Positions 1 to 8,946 are shown, numbered from the stretch's first letter. The stretch is 64,000 bases of DNA from Oceanospirillaceae bacterium (GCA_015665455.1 JADFAD010000009.1:1-64000); one strand, 5' to 3'. Program-made: numbers and translations. The notes: a model not told the origin generated them from the sequence alone.

Positions 1-127
1 GCAGAACGCCAATGGAAACATTGCTCGATGGTAAAAGTATCTGGAAGGAAAAGTTCATAGGCTGAACCTGACCTGACAGACACCATCTCAAAATCGGTAA
101 CTGTCAGATCAAGTCTGAACTACTACA
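1..127 (+). mobile_element. Right end of an insertion sequence (IS481-like), with the transposase C-terminus
   Basis: An open frame enters from the left edge and stops with TGA at 63-65. Its last residues, RTPMETLLDGKSIWKEKFIG, have the RTPM...GK....EK pattern common at the C-terminus of IS481/IS3-type DDE transposases. About 60 bases later comes a terminus-like sequence ending AACTACTACA near 127; read from outside inward it is TGTAGTAGTTCAGACTTG, giving the TG...CA ends usual for these elements. The family is inferred from recollection of such termini. The other end lies outside the window, so no target duplication can be checked. Confidence 0.6.
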
Positions 128-415
128 CATGAACTGACGTTCCACCTTTAGTATAATTCCATTTTGCTTTGCGTATTCAAAAGCCTTTAAACAATCTTCA
201 TCCTTAAAACTATCTGTCCTGTATTGCTCATAAACCGCCAATGATTCAAAGCTAAAGACAGCGAAGGCTTCGTAGTTCTTACCTTCACAAGGTAAGAAAT
301 AGCCATGGTGAACACCACCGAACTTTTTAACCAGAGGAATCCACATTTTGGCGTAGACTTCGAACTCATCAACTTTATTTGGATCTATCTCATAACGTAT
401 ATGACAAGAAATCAT
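104..415 (-). CDS. NIPSNAP family protein, 3' end replaced by IS sequence
   Basis: A 103-residue protein with the NIPSNAP ferredoxin-like pattern: an ISCHIRYEIDP start, the WIPLVKKFGGVHHGYFLP block at about residues 25-42, and a FSFESLAVYEQYR block. These small dimeric alpha/beta-barrel proteins have no settled enzymatic role. The last eight codons (MCSSSDLI and stop) are encoded within the terminal bases of the adjacent insertion sequence, so the native C-terminus has been swapped for an IS-derived tail. Relatives usually end only a few residues after this point, so the fold may survive. It is a single gene, facing away from the sigma-54 regulator's promoter. Confidence 0.85.
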   Translation of the reverse strand: MISCHIRYEIDPNKVDEFEVYAKMWIPLVKKFGGVHHGYFLPCEGKNYEAFAVFSFESLAVYEQYRTDSFKDEDCLKAFEYAKQNGIILKVERQFMCSSSDLI

Positions 416-490
416 CCCTTTCTCCTTAACGTCCCTTTCGAATCTGCACGAGAGTATTTAAATGGTTAGAACAGTCCAGACAGTTAATAA

Positions 491-2542
491 TTATTTCTTA
501 ATGCCCAACGCCCTTAATCGTTTATAGAGCGTATTTCGGCTAACACCTAATTCTTTTGCAGTACGAGAGATGTTCCCGTTGTTTGCGTGGTAAACATTAA
601 TAGTACTCTCTTGTACGTTCTCTTTTATACCTTCTCTTGAGAGCTCGATTCGGTCGTCCCTCGAGAGATCTAAATCACTTGATTGATGTTTCGTGACCAA
701 TAGATCATCTTGAGACTCCCCTCCATTCACCATCTCATCCAGCGATTCATCGTTATTGTTCGATGGTTCTGTTTGCAACACAGCGTTGGGTGCATCGACC
801 TTATTTGCGGTTCGGCGCTCTTGCCTTCGAATATCCTCAAAAAAGTCATCGGGCAGGTGTTCTGAAGAAACGGCTTCATCGTCCGACATGGCTAACGAGA
901 TTTGAATGACACTGACCAGTTGTCGAATATTGCCTGGCCATGGGTGTTGCTGAAAAAGATTAAGAATTTCAGGAGACAACTCAGAACATTGATCCTCAGA
1001 ACGATGTATACGATAGATTTCTTTGAATAAATCGACTTTGTCGGTTCTATCCCGTAACGGTGGAATTTCTAGATTTAAACCACTCACTCGATAATAAAGG
1101 TCTTGCCGAAACAGCCCTTTTTCTACATCGTCTTTCAATGATCGGTTGGTTGCAGATATGACCTTAATATCTACGGAGTAAGACTCTGTGGACCCCAACG
1201 GAGTCACCTTTCTTTCCTGCAAGACCCTAAGTAAACGGGCTTGAGCTTTCAGTGGCATTTCACCTATTTCATCCAGAAAAAGCGTCCCTTTATTGGCTTT
1301 TCTTATTAAGCCAATGCCACCTTTAGCGCTGGCGCCAGTAAAAGCGCCTTTCTCATAACCAAACAATTCAGATTCAACCAATTCGCTGGGTATCGCAGCA
1401 CAGTTAACCGCCACCAACGGCTGTTTATTACGACTGCTTTTTTCATGAAGAGCTTTTACAAAGACTTCTTTCCCAACCCCTGTCTCACCGTGAATCAGTA
1501 TAGGAATTTCCTTCTCTATGATTCGTTCAGCTTGACGTATGCATTTAGCCACCTTTTCATCACCAAAACCTATGCGATTCAAAGAAATATCATCAGACAG
1601 GTGACCTTGATCTTCTGGTTGTTCAAGCCGTGATTCAATCATCTTGGATTGAAAACTTCGGTAATCTGTCACCTTTATTTCTGGTAAGGAAGGTCTCTTT
1701 ATTAGCCCCAACATTTCATACTTACCTAACGCATTTAACGGTATAGGTAAATTTTCTGGGTGGTTTTTCAGTTGAATAACCGAGCAATCAAACAGATTGG
1801 ATATTTTTGTCAATGATAGATCATGGCCTAAAATAAGCTCAGCTCGCTTATTCGCAGAAACAATCAAGCCTTGCTCATTAAACACAATCAGACCCGACCA
1901 CGCACTGTCGATGTTCTCTAAATTGGTATTAAAGGTCAGAATAAAATGATCACGATGAAATGTACTGATGATCAATCGATTTTCAACCGACTGCGACATC
2001 AACTTAACCAACCCAAACGTATGCGCCTGAGGTAGATAGGCATCACTTGAAACATCCAAGACACCGATCATTTCTTTCTTTGAATTTAAAATCGGAGCAG
2101 CAGAGCCAATCATAAAGCGATTAGCCGTAAGAAAGTGTTCATCCCTTTGCACTTGAACTGCATGACCTGTTGCCAAGGCGGTACCTATGGCATTGGTTCC
2201 ATTGTAGCGTTCTTCCCAACTCACACCTTGGCTAAAGAATTCTTTCGTATTACGACTTAAAAATCGTTGATCACCCCAGCTATCTAGCAACTGGCCACGG
2301 TTATCGGTTAGTACAATTAAGCATTGAGTATTCGAGAGAATATTTTCGTAGTAAGGCAGTACTTCATTATTAGTCGTCGTCACTAACGCCTTATGCTCAG
2401 CAACAATCGAGTTCAAGTCTCCTTGATCTAATTTCTGTAGCGAGGGCGATGAATTATGATCCAACCCGAATTTTCTACAGCGACCCCAAGAGCTGCTGAT
2501 CAACTCGTCTTGCTCATTCTTAGGAGACGTTCCATCCATCAT
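491..2542 (-). CDS. Sigma-54-dependent activator, AcoR-like (GAF-PAS-AAA+-Fis HTH)
   Basis: A 683-residue enhancer-binding protein. The N-terminal third has the AcoR-type GAF block (WEERYNGTNAIGTAL, then EHFLTANRF and GSAAPI at about 110-150). A PAS-like segment follows at about 215-270. The AAA+ domain at about 325-560 has Walker A GETGVGKE, the sigma-54 contact loop GAFTGA and Walker B GTLFLDEIGEM. The C-terminus is a Fis-type helix-turn-helix (NISRTAKELGVSRNTLYKR). It should activate RNA polymerase-sigma-54 after sensing a small ligand by its GAF domain. It is divergent from the glycerol ABC operon, which has a consensus -24/-12 promoter, so this operon is its obvious target. The ligand is not visible from sequence; glycerol or a derivative is an inference. 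Confidence 0.92.
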   Translation of the reverse strand: MMDGTSPKNEQDELISSSWGRCRKFGLDHNSSPSLQKLDQGDLNSIVAEHKALVTTTNNEVLPYYENILSNTQCLIVLTDNRGQLLDSWGDQRFLSRNTKEFFSQGVSWEERYNGTNAIGTALATGHAVQVQRDEHFLTANRFMIGSAAPILNSKKEMIGVLDVSSDAYLPQAHTFGLVKLMSQSVENRLIISTFHRDHFILTFNTNLENIDSAWSGLIVFNEQGLIVSANKRAELILGHDLSLTKISNLFDCSVIQLKNHPENLPIPLNALGKYEMLGLIKRPSLPEIKVTDYRSFQSKMIESRLEQPEDQGHLSDDISLNRIGFGDEKVAKCIRQAERIIEKEIPILIHGETGVGKEVFVKALHEKSSRNKQPLVAVNCAAIPSELVESELFGYEKGAFTGASAKGGIGLIRKANKGTLFLDEIGEMPLKAQARLLRVLQERKVTPLGSTESYSVDIKVISATNRSLKDDVEKGLFRQDLYYRVSGLNLEIPPLRDRTDKVDLFKEIYRIHRSEDQCSELSPEILNLFQQHPWPGNIRQLVSVIQISLAMSDDEAVSSEHLPDDFFEDIRRQERRTANKVDAPNAVLQTEPSNNNDESLDEMVNGGESQDDLLVTKHQSSDLDLSRDDRIELSREGIKENVQESTINVYHANNGNISRTAKELGVSRNTLYKRLRALGIKK

Positions 2543-2581
2543 TTATATCTCGATACAGCGTGCATAACGCATTATTTTTAT

Positions 2582-2685
2582 TGTTCATACTGATTGAACA
2601 CTGCTTAGTAGTGTTCATATTTACTGTTCAAAAGTGTTCAAAGTCAACAGAAATAATGATCAGTAACATAAACGAAATCTGTTCA
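2582..2685. promoter_or_regulatory. Array of TGTTCA half-sites, candidate upstream activator sites
   Basis: TGTTCA occurs at 2582-2587, 2612-2617, 2625-2630, 2635-2640 and 2680-2685. Its complement TGAACA at 2595-2600 makes TGTTCA-N7-TGAACA with the first copy. The cluster lies about 110-215 bases upstream of the predicted sigma-54 start site, the usual range for enhancer sites, and just upstream of the activator's own start codon. Binding by the adjacent AcoR-like protein is inferred. The 345 bases between the two genes hold this array and the promoter and no gene. Confidence 0.6.
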
Positions 2686-2770
2686 TGCTAATGAGCCCTT
2701 CTTCACACTTTAAATTATAACCCTTTAAAAACAGATACTTAGATAGCAACCACTTACACAAAGATTTGTT

Positions 2771-2786
2771 TGGCACCCATATTGCT
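2771..2786 (+). promoter_or_regulatory. Sigma-54 (-24/-12) promoter of glpSTPQUV
   Basis: TGGCAC-CCATA-TTGCT matches the sigma-54 consensus TGGCAC-N5-TTGCW at every fixed base. The invariant GG is at 2772-2773 and GC at 2784-2785. Transcription would begin near 2796-2798, leaving a leader of about 90 bases before the glpS ATG. An enhancer-binding protein gene and repeated upstream sites lie on the other side. Confidence 0.85.
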
Positions 2787-2887
2787 CTTCCTTGATACCG
2801 ATAGGATTGTTTTTTTTCTAAAAACGAACGTGTTTATTCCAATAGAAATAGAACTTCGTGAGTACAAAAATAATAAAGGACGGCTAC

Positions 2888-3988
2888 ATGTCGCTAACTT
2901 TAGAAAATATCACTCGTGTTGTTGATGGTGAAACTCACATTAACACCACGAATCTTAGCCTCGAGCCGGGTTCTTTTAATGTCTTACTAGGTAGGACATT
3001 AGCGGGCAAAACATCACTAATGCGGTTAATGGCAGGATTAGATCGACCATCCAGCGGCCGGATATTGATGAATGGTGCCGATGTTACAGGCGTGCCTGTT
3101 CAAAAACGCAATATATCCATGGTCTATCAACAGTTCATCAACTACCCCAATTTAACCGTATGGGAGAACATTGCCTCGCCTTTGAAGCTGGCAAAGGTTC
3201 AGCCTTCAGAAATAAAAAGGCGTGTCGATGAAGTCGCTCAACTGCTTCATATTGAGCAATACTTGCAAAGACATCCGATGGAGCTGTCAGGTGGACAACA
3301 GCAAAGAACCGCAATGGCTCGTGCGTTAGTAAAAGATGCCAGCTTAATACTGTTTGATGAGCCCTTAGTAAACCTTGATTACAAACTGAGAGAAGAACTC
3401 AGACAAGAACTGCGTAACTTATTCAAAGCTCGAAACACCATTGCCGTTTACGCAACCACCGAACCCAACGAAGCTCTTGCGCTGGGAGGAACAACATCGT
3501 TACTTCACGAAGGGAACATTATTCAAACGGGTCCAGCGGCAAAGGTTTATCGCAACCCGATTAATGTCGATGCAGCCGAGTTATTCAGTGAGCCACCCAT
3601 TAACCTTGTTCCCGGTCGTATCACAGACAGCCAGGTGTTCATAAGTGAAGCCGTACACTTCCCACTTGTTCAAGAGCTTCAAGGGCTACCGCCCGGCGAC
3701 TACAAGTTTGGAATTCGCCCGAGTCACATTGGTTTAGTGCCTCATAACGACGATGATCTTGAAATAGCGGTGACCGTGGAGTTGGCCGAAATCAGCGGGT
3801 CAGAAACCTTCATGCATGTTAAAAACCAACATTTCCCTTTGGTCATGCAGTTGTCCGGTGTTTATGAGTTTCATACAGACGCTCGCGTAAATGTGTATTT
3901 ACCCGCACACCGTTTATTTGTGTTCGACATGGAAGGCAAACTTATTAAAGCCCCTTCCCCAATCATTGGAGGTGCGTTCAATGGCTGA
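2888..3988 (+). CDS. glpS: Glycerol ABC transporter ATP-binding subunit GlpS
   Basis: A 366-residue ATPase of the CUT1/MalK type. The ATG at 2888 is preferred over a GTG at 2858 because AAAGGA lies 7 bases before it and the protein then begins with the usual MSLTLENITR. Walker A is GRTLAGKT (35-42), Q-loop Gln81, signature LSGGQ (133-137), Walker B LILFDE (153-158), with a TOBE-like regulatory tail. The switch-loop histidine is missing: the VYVTHDQ of relatives reads VYATTEP, with Thr191 in its place. Gene order and sizes match the rhizobial glpSTPQUV glycerol system. The gene overlaps glpT by 8 bases. Confidence 0.85.
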   Translation: MSLTLENITRVVDGETHINTTNLSLEPGSFNVLLGRTLAGKTSLMRLMAGLDRPSSGRILMNGADVTGVPVQKRNISMVYQQFINYPNLTVWENIASPLKLAKVQPSEIKRRVDEVAQLLHIEQYLQRHPMELSGGQQQRTAMARALVKDASLILFDEPLVNLDYKLREELRQELRNLFKARNTIAVYATTEPNEALALGGTTSLLHEGNIIQTGPAAKVYRNPINVDAAELFSEPPINLVPGRITDSQVFISEAVHFPLVQELQGLPPGDYKFGIRPSHIGLVPHNDDDLEIAVTVELAEISGSETFMHVKNQHFPLVMQLSGVYEFHTDARVNVYLPAHRLFVFDMEGKLIKAPSPIIGGAFNG

Positions 3989-5081
3989 GATACATCTTAA
4001 GTCACTGGCTCACAGTTACAGTAAAAAACCAACAGGGCCGAGCGATTATGCAATAAGGGAAATGAACCATGTTTGGGAGCACGGTAAAGCTTATGCTTTG
4101 CTAGGTCCCTCTGGATGTGGCAAAAGCACCTTATTGAACATTATCTCAGGTCTTCTTTCGCCTTCCGGTGGTGAAATTCTATTTGATAACGTGAAAGTGA
4201 ATGACATCCCCCCTGAAGATCGAAACATTGCTCAAGTGTTTCAGTTTCCAGTTGTCTACGATTCAATGACCGTTTTTAATAATCTGGCCTTTCCACTTAG
4301 AAATCAGAAAGTGCCTGAAGCCAAAGTGACTGCAAAAGTTAATGAAATTGCAGAAATCCTCGAACTTCATAATGTTCTGCATAAAAAAGCCAAAAACCTT
4401 ACGGCCGATGAAAAACAAAAAGTATCCATGGGGCGGGGTTTAGTTAGAGATAACGTGTCTGCCATTTTGTTTGACGAGCCTCTTACTGTCATCGATCCTC
4501 ACCTCAAATGGAAACTTCGTCGTAAGCTCAAACAAATTCATGAGCAGTTCAACATCACCATGGTCTATGTAACCCATGATCAGCTTGAAGCATCCACCTT
4601 TGCAGATCAAATCGCGTTGATGTACGAAGGGCAAATTGTGCAGTTCGGCACACCTAGAGAACTATTTGAGAAACCCAATCATACCTTTGTGGGTTATTTC
4701 ATTGGCAGCCCTGGTATGAACATAACAGAAGTCAAACGCATACCGGATGGCGTGTTGTTTGATGACATTGAAGTCCCTTTATCCCCTGCTTTGAATGAAA
4801 TAGTACAAGCCTCCCCCTCTAAGAACATCAAAATAGGCATTCGCCCTGAGTTTGTAAGAGTGTCGCAAGACCCTACCGAAGGCGCATATCAAGCCCGAGT
4901 GATGTACGAGGAAGATCTAGGAACCTATAAGGTTTTGTCCATTCAATTGGGCCAATGGGAACTCAAAGCGATCATAGAAGAAAACGCCGTATCTCCTAAA
5001 GGCGTGGCGTATGTCAACTTCCCATCACAATGGTTAAAACTGTATATCGATGAATACCTTGTTGAGGACAACCAATCATGA
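3981..5081 (+). CDS. glpT: Glycerol ABC transporter ATP-binding subunit GlpT (ABC type)
   Basis: A 366-residue ATPase, partner of GlpS. The ATG at 3981 follows GGAGG and overlaps the glpS stop; an in-frame upstream ATG at 3891 lies inside glpS and is not favoured. Walker A is GPSGCGKST (42-50), Walker B ILFDEP (162-167) and the switch His199 is present in VYVTHDQ. The signature motif is degenerate: LTADE (140-144) instead of LSGGQ. The name follows rhizobial usage and is unrelated to the glycerol-3-phosphate antiporter GlpT. The stop codon overlaps the glpP start (ATGA). Confidence 0.85.
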   Translation: MAEIHLKSLAHSYSKKPTGPSDYAIREMNHVWEHGKAYALLGPSGCGKSTLLNIISGLLSPSGGEILFDNVKVNDIPPEDRNIAQVFQFPVVYDSMTVFNNLAFPLRNQKVPEAKVTAKVNEIAEILELHNVLHKKAKNLTADEKQKVSMGRGLVRDNVSAILFDEPLTVIDPHLKWKLRRKLKQIHEQFNITMVYVTHDQLEASTFADQIALMYEGQIVQFGTPRELFEKPNHTFVGYFIGSPGMNITEVKRIPDGVLFDDIEVPLSPALNEIVQASPSKNIKIGIRPEFVRVSQDPTEGAYQARVMYEEDLGTYKVLSIQLGQWELKAIIEENAVSPKGVAYVNFPSQWLKLYIDEYLVEDNQS

Positions 5082-5944
5082 GAAAAGTTGAAAACAACAA
5101 AGCTTGGCTATTAGTTCTACCGGTGTTTCTACTGGTCGCATTTTCGGCCATCGTGCCCTTAATGACCGTAGTTAATTACTCCGTCCAAGACATCTTTGAT
5201 CAAAACAATGCCTATTTTGTAGGGTCGGAATGGTATCGAGAAATACTGAGAGACCCGCGACTGCACGAATCATTGCTTAGACAGTTTATGTTTTCATTCG
5301 CGGTTCTGGCCATTGAAATACCCTTGGGTATCGGAATCGCATTAATGATGCCGACGAAAGGAAAAATGGCCTCCGTCTGCTTGATCCTAGTTGCCATTCC
5401 GTTACTCATTCCATGGAACGTGGTTGGCACAATCTGGCAAATCTTTGGCCGCGCAGACATTGGTTTGTTCGGGTGGTCATTAACGAGTTTAGGCATGGAT
5501 TATAACTATGCATCCAATCCCATTGATGCTTGGGCTACTGTTCTATTGATGGACGTTTGGCATTGGACACCGCTTGTTGCTCTACTTTGTTATTCAGGCC
5601 TACGAGCCATCCCTGAAGCGTTTTATCAAGCAGCAAGAATCGACCGAGCATCAAAATGGGCAATCTTTAGGCATATTCAATTACCAAAGTTGAAAAACGT
5701 GTTAGTAATTGGAGTTCTGTTGCGCTTCATGGACAGCTTTATGATCTATACCGAACCCTTCGTACTGACAGGGGGTGGTCCAGGCAACTCAACAACGTTT
5801 TTAAGCCAAACCCTGACACAAATGGCAATCGGTCAATTTGATCTAGGCCCGGCAGCGGCCTTCTCACTGATTTACTTCTTAATTGTACTGCTCGTTTCTT
5901 GGTTGTTCTTTACCACAATCAATCATATGGATAAGGACAAGTAA
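5078..5944 (+). CDS. glpP: Glycerol ABC transporter permease GlpP
   Basis: A 288-residue inner-membrane permease of the binding-protein-dependent (MalF-like) family. Six hydrophobic segments can be picked out. The cytoplasmic EAA loop that docks on the ATPase is visible as EAFYQAARIDRASKWAIF, followed by LPKLKNVL. Translation is coupled to glpT through an ATGA overlap, and glpQ follows 3 bases after the stop. It should form the channel together with GlpQ. Confidence 0.85.
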   Translation: MRKVENNKAWLLVLPVFLLVAFSAIVPLMTVVNYSVQDIFDQNNAYFVGSEWYREILRDPRLHESLLRQFMFSFAVLAIEIPLGIGIALMMPTKGKMASVCLILVAIPLLIPWNVVGTIWQIFGRADIGLFGWSLTSLGMDYNYASNPIDAWATVLLMDVWHWTPLVALLCYSGLRAIPEAFYQAARIDRASKWAIFRHIQLPKLKNVLVIGVLLRFMDSFMIYTEPFVLTGGGPGNSTTFLSQTLTQMAIGQFDLGPAAAFSLIYFLIVLLVSWLFFTTINHMDKDK

Positions 5945-5947
5945 GAC

Positions 5948-6760
5948 ATGGCCATTCAAAAAAGTCGTAATAAAAATATTGGAATCACGCTCTATATCCT
6001 GTTCATTCTTGTGCCTATCTATTGGCTATTGAACATGTCATTCAAAAGTAACGAAGAAATATTGGGGGGCTTATCTTTTTGGCCTACAGAATTTACGTTA
6101 GAAAACTACGCTGTCATATTCACAGATCCAACGTGGTACATGGGGTACTTTAACTCCATCTTATACGTTGGAATGAACGTAATCATCACCTTGGCGGTAG
6201 CCTTACCTGCTGCTTATGCGTTCAGTCGCTATAAATTTTTAGGCGATAAGCAAATGTTCTTCTGGCTATTAACGAACCGTATGGCGCCACCAGCGGTGTT
6301 CTTATTGCCTTTCTTTCAATTGTATTCATCCGTCGGTTTGTTCGATACACACATTGCGGTGGCACTGGCGCATTGCCTTTTCAATGTCCCACTGGCCGTT
6401 TGGATTCTTGAAGGGTTTATGTCTGGGGTGCCACGAGAAATCGATGAAACGGCCTACATTGACGGTTACAGTTTCCCTAGATTCTTTGGCCGAATCTTCT
6501 TACCAATGATTCGCTCAGGTATTGGTGTGACTGCATTCTTCGCCTTCATGTTTTCATGGGTTGAGTTACTGCTCGCGCGGACATTGACGTCAGTTGAGGC
6601 CAAACCCATTGCGGCAATCATGACAAGAACGGTAGGTGCTGCAGGCATTGATTGGGGCGTACTGGCTGCAGCGGGTGTGCTTACCATCATCCCCGGTTTA
6701 CTTGTCATCTGGTTTGTACGAAACCATGTCGCTAAAGGATTTGCTCTAGGTCGTGTTTAA
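5948..6760 (+). CDS. glpQ: Glycerol ABC transporter permease GlpQ
   Basis: A 270-residue permease of the MalG type, with six hydrophobic segments and the EAA-type loop REIDETAYIDGYSFPRFF followed by IFLPMIRSG. It pairs with GlpP to form the translocation pore. The gene sits 3 bases downstream of glpP and 30 bases upstream of glpU. The name follows the rhizobial glycerol transporter and does not denote the phosphodiesterase GlpQ. Confidence 0.85.
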   Translation: MAIQKSRNKNIGITLYILFILVPIYWLLNMSFKSNEEILGGLSFWPTEFTLENYAVIFTDPTWYMGYFNSILYVGMNVIITLAVALPAAYAFSRYKFLGDKQMFFWLLTNRMAPPAVFLLPFFQLYSSVGLFDTHIAVALAHCLFNVPLAVWILEGFMSGVPREIDETAYIDGYSFPRFFGRIFLPMIRSGIGVTAFFAFMFSWVELLLARTLTSVEAKPIAAIMTRTVGAAGIDWGVLAAAGVLTIIPGLLVIWFVRNHVAKGFALGRV

Positions 6761-6790
6761 ACCCGCCTAGAACAAACGAGGAGAATTATT

Positions 6791-7063
6791 ATGAGTTGGA
6801 TGGCTTGGACACAAACCACAGCAATCTTTTTTAGCGTCATTGCCTGCATCTTGATTGCAATGACGATATTCGAAATAAAAGTACCGAGTACAGAACGAAG
6901 AGGCTTTTTACCGATTGAGACATCAAGGGGTGATCGTCTTTTCATAGGACTGTTAAGCAGTGCGTATCTTCATTTAGTGTTTTTGGGGTTTACTGAAATT
7001 GCTTTATGGGTACCACTGGCAATATCCGTTGTATGGGTTGGGATTGTTCTTCGATGGGGTTAA
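6791..7063 (+). CDS. glpU: Small membrane protein GlpU (DUF2160)
   Basis: A 90-residue protein with two or three hydrophobic segments (about 5-25, 48-66 and 70-88) and the linker RRGFLPIETSRGDR. Such a DUF2160 protein sits between the permeases and the binding protein in glycerol ABC operons. Its contribution to transport is unknown. A ribosome site (GAGGAG) lies 8 bases before the ATG. Confidence 0.82.
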   Translation: MSWMAWTQTTAIFFSVIACILIAMTIFEIKVPSTERRGFLPIETSRGDRLFIGLLSSAYLHLVFLGFTEIALWVPLAISVVWVGIVLRWG

Positions 7064-7094
7064 GGATCAAACCAAACGTCATTGAAAAATGAAT

Positions 7095-7121
7095 GAGCCT
7101 TGTAAACAGCAGTAAAGGCTC
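7095..7121 (+). other. Intercistronic hairpin between glpU and glpV
   Basis: GAGCCTT (7095-7101) pairs with AAGGCTC (7115-7121) around a 13-base loop. No T-run follows, so it is unlikely to be a full terminator. Hairpins in this position upstream of a binding-protein gene often stabilise the downstream message, which would raise GlpV relative to the membrane subunits. That role is inferred. Confidence 0.45.
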
Positions 7122-7203
7122 CTAACGCGTCATTGTTTCATTCTAATCAAAGATACAAACAATGGTGACGTAAAACTAGAGATAGTGAATAAAGAGGCTA
7201 GAA

Positions 7204-8946
7204 ATGAAAATAAATAAAAAAATACATAAGGGACTCATGCTGAGTGCAGCAATTTCATTATCCACTGCGGGTGTATCGGTGTATGCAGATCAATATTCTG
7301 ACGCATCAAAGAAGTGGCTCAATGATGAATTTACGCAATCGAGCCTCAGCAAAGAAGAACAAATGAAAGAACTGGAATGGTTTACAGAAGCGGGTAAGCA
7401 GTTCCGAGGCATGTCAATTAATGTTGTGTCTGAAACCATTACGACGCATGAATACGAATCTAAAGTTTTAGCGAAAGCCTTTGAAGAAATTACTGGAATC
7501 AAGGTAACGCATGACTTGATTCAAGAAGGCGACGTCGTTGAAAAACTTCAAACTCAAATGCAGTCCGGTCGAAGTATCTATGATGCTTACATTAACGATT
7601 CGGACTTAATCGGTACGCACTTTCGATACGGAAAAGTAGTACCCATTTCAGACATGATCAAGAACGAAGCAAAAGATCTGACTCTTCCTACGTTGGATCT
7701 CCCTGATTTCATCGGCCTTGAGTTTACAACGGGCCCCGATGGAAAAATCTATCAGCTGCCGGATCAACAATTCGCTAATTTGTATTGGTTCCGTGCGGAT
7801 TGGTTCGCGCGCGAAGACCTAAAGAAGCAGTTTGCAAACATCTATGGCTATGAGTTGGGTGTACCGAAAAACTGGTCTGCTTATGAAGACATCGCAGAAT
7901 TCTTCAGTAAACACGTGAAAGAAATCGACGGCCAACCTGTTTATGGCCACATGGATTACGGTAAAAAAGATCCATCACTCGGATGGCGCTTTACCGATGC
8001 TTGGTTCTCAATGGCAGGCGCTGGCGACAAAAGCCTACCTAACGGCTTTCCTGTTGATGAATGGGGAATTCGAGTGGAAGGCTGCCAACCTGTGGGTTCA
8101 AGTGTTGAACGAGGTGGCGCGACCAACGGCCCTGCGGCTGTGTTTGCAACGACAAAATACGTGGATTGGTTACGTCAATATGCGCCACCTGAAGCACAAG
8201 GTATGACCTTCTCTGAAGCGGGCCCTGTACCTTCTCAAGGCGGCATTGCTCAGCAAATCTTTTGGTATACCGCGTTTACTTCAAGCATGACCAAAGAAGG
8301 TCTTCCGGTCATGAACGAAGACGGTACACCAAAATGGCGTATGGCGCCTTCACCTAAAGGCCCATATTGGGAAGAAGGTATGAAGCTGGGCTATCAGGAT
8401 ACGGGCTCTTGGACATTCCTTAAATCCACACCTGAGAAGAATCGTCTAGCGGCGTGGTTGTATGCGCAGTTTACCGTGTCTAAAACGGTTTCATTGAAGA
8501 AAACATTGGTTGGTCTAACGCCGATTCGTGAGTCAGACATAAACTCTCAAGCAATGACTGATGCAGCGCCTAAGCTAGGGGGTCTTGTAGAGTTCTACCG
8601 CAGCCCTGCACGTGTTCAATGGACACCAACAGGAACTAACGTTCCGGATTATCCAAAACTTGCTCAACTTTGGTGGCAGTACATTGCTGAAGCGGCAAGC
8701 GGTGAATCAACACCTCAAGAAGCATTAGACGGCTTAGCAAAAGCACAGGATAAAGTACTAAAACGACTGGAGCGCTCTAAAGTCCAAGGCGAATGCGGCC
8801 CTAAACTTAATGCTAAGCGTGACCCTGAGTACTGGTTGTCTCAGCAAGGTTCACCGAAAGCCAAGTTGAAGAACGAAAAGCCACAAGGTGAGACAGTACC
8901 TTACGAGCAACTTCTGAAGAGCTGGGAGGTTTCGAGCTTAGATTAA
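7204..8946 (+). CDS. glpV: Glycerol ABC transporter periplasmic binding protein GlpV
   Basis: A 580-residue extracellular solute-binding protein, much longer than typical sugar-binding proteins but the normal size for GlpV. It begins with a signal peptide (MKINKKIHKG, a hydrophobic core, cleavage probably after SVYA near residue 28). The mature part has the family-1 pattern (ITGIKVTHDLIQEGDVVEKL, then LYWFRADWFAREDLKKQF). A ribosome site AGAGGCT precedes the ATG. It is the last gene of the operon, after a 140-base gap containing a hairpin and before a strong terminator. Substrate assignment to glycerol rests on operon order; no glpK, glpD or glpF is present nearby. Confidence 0.85.
   Translation: MKINKKIHKGLMLSAAISLSTAGVSVYADQYSDASKKWLNDEFTQSSLSKEEQMKELEWFTEAGKQFRGMSINVVSETITTHEYESKVLAKAFEEITGIKVTHDLIQEGDVVEKLQTQMQSGRSIYDAYINDSDLIGTHFRYGKVVPISDMIKNEAKDLTLPTLDLPDFIGLEFTTGPDGKIYQLPDQQFANLYWFRADWFAREDLKKQFANIYGYELGVPKNWSAYEDIAEFFSKHVKEIDGQPVYGHMDYGKKDPSLGWRFTDAWFSMAGAGDKSLPNGFPVDEWGIRVEGCQPVGSSVERGGATNGPAAVFATTKYVDWLRQYAPPEAQGMTFSEAGPVPSQGGIAQQIFWYTAFTSSMTKEGLPVMNEDGTPKWRMAPSPKGPYWEEGMKLGYQDTGSWTFLKSTPEKNRLAAWLYAQFTVSKTVSLKKTLVGLTPIRESDINSQAMTDAAPKLGGLVEFYRSPARVQWTPTGTNVPDYPKLAQLWWQYIAEAASGESTPQEALDGLAKAQDKVLKRLERSKVQGECGPKLNAKRDPEYWLSQQGSPKAKLKNEKPQGETVPYEQLLKSWEVSSLD

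Noticed and set aside
2582-2685. TGTTCA repeats as a small CRISPR or iteron array
   Set aside because: The units are only six bases, in both orientations and irregularly spaced; position between activator and sigma-54 promoter explains them better.
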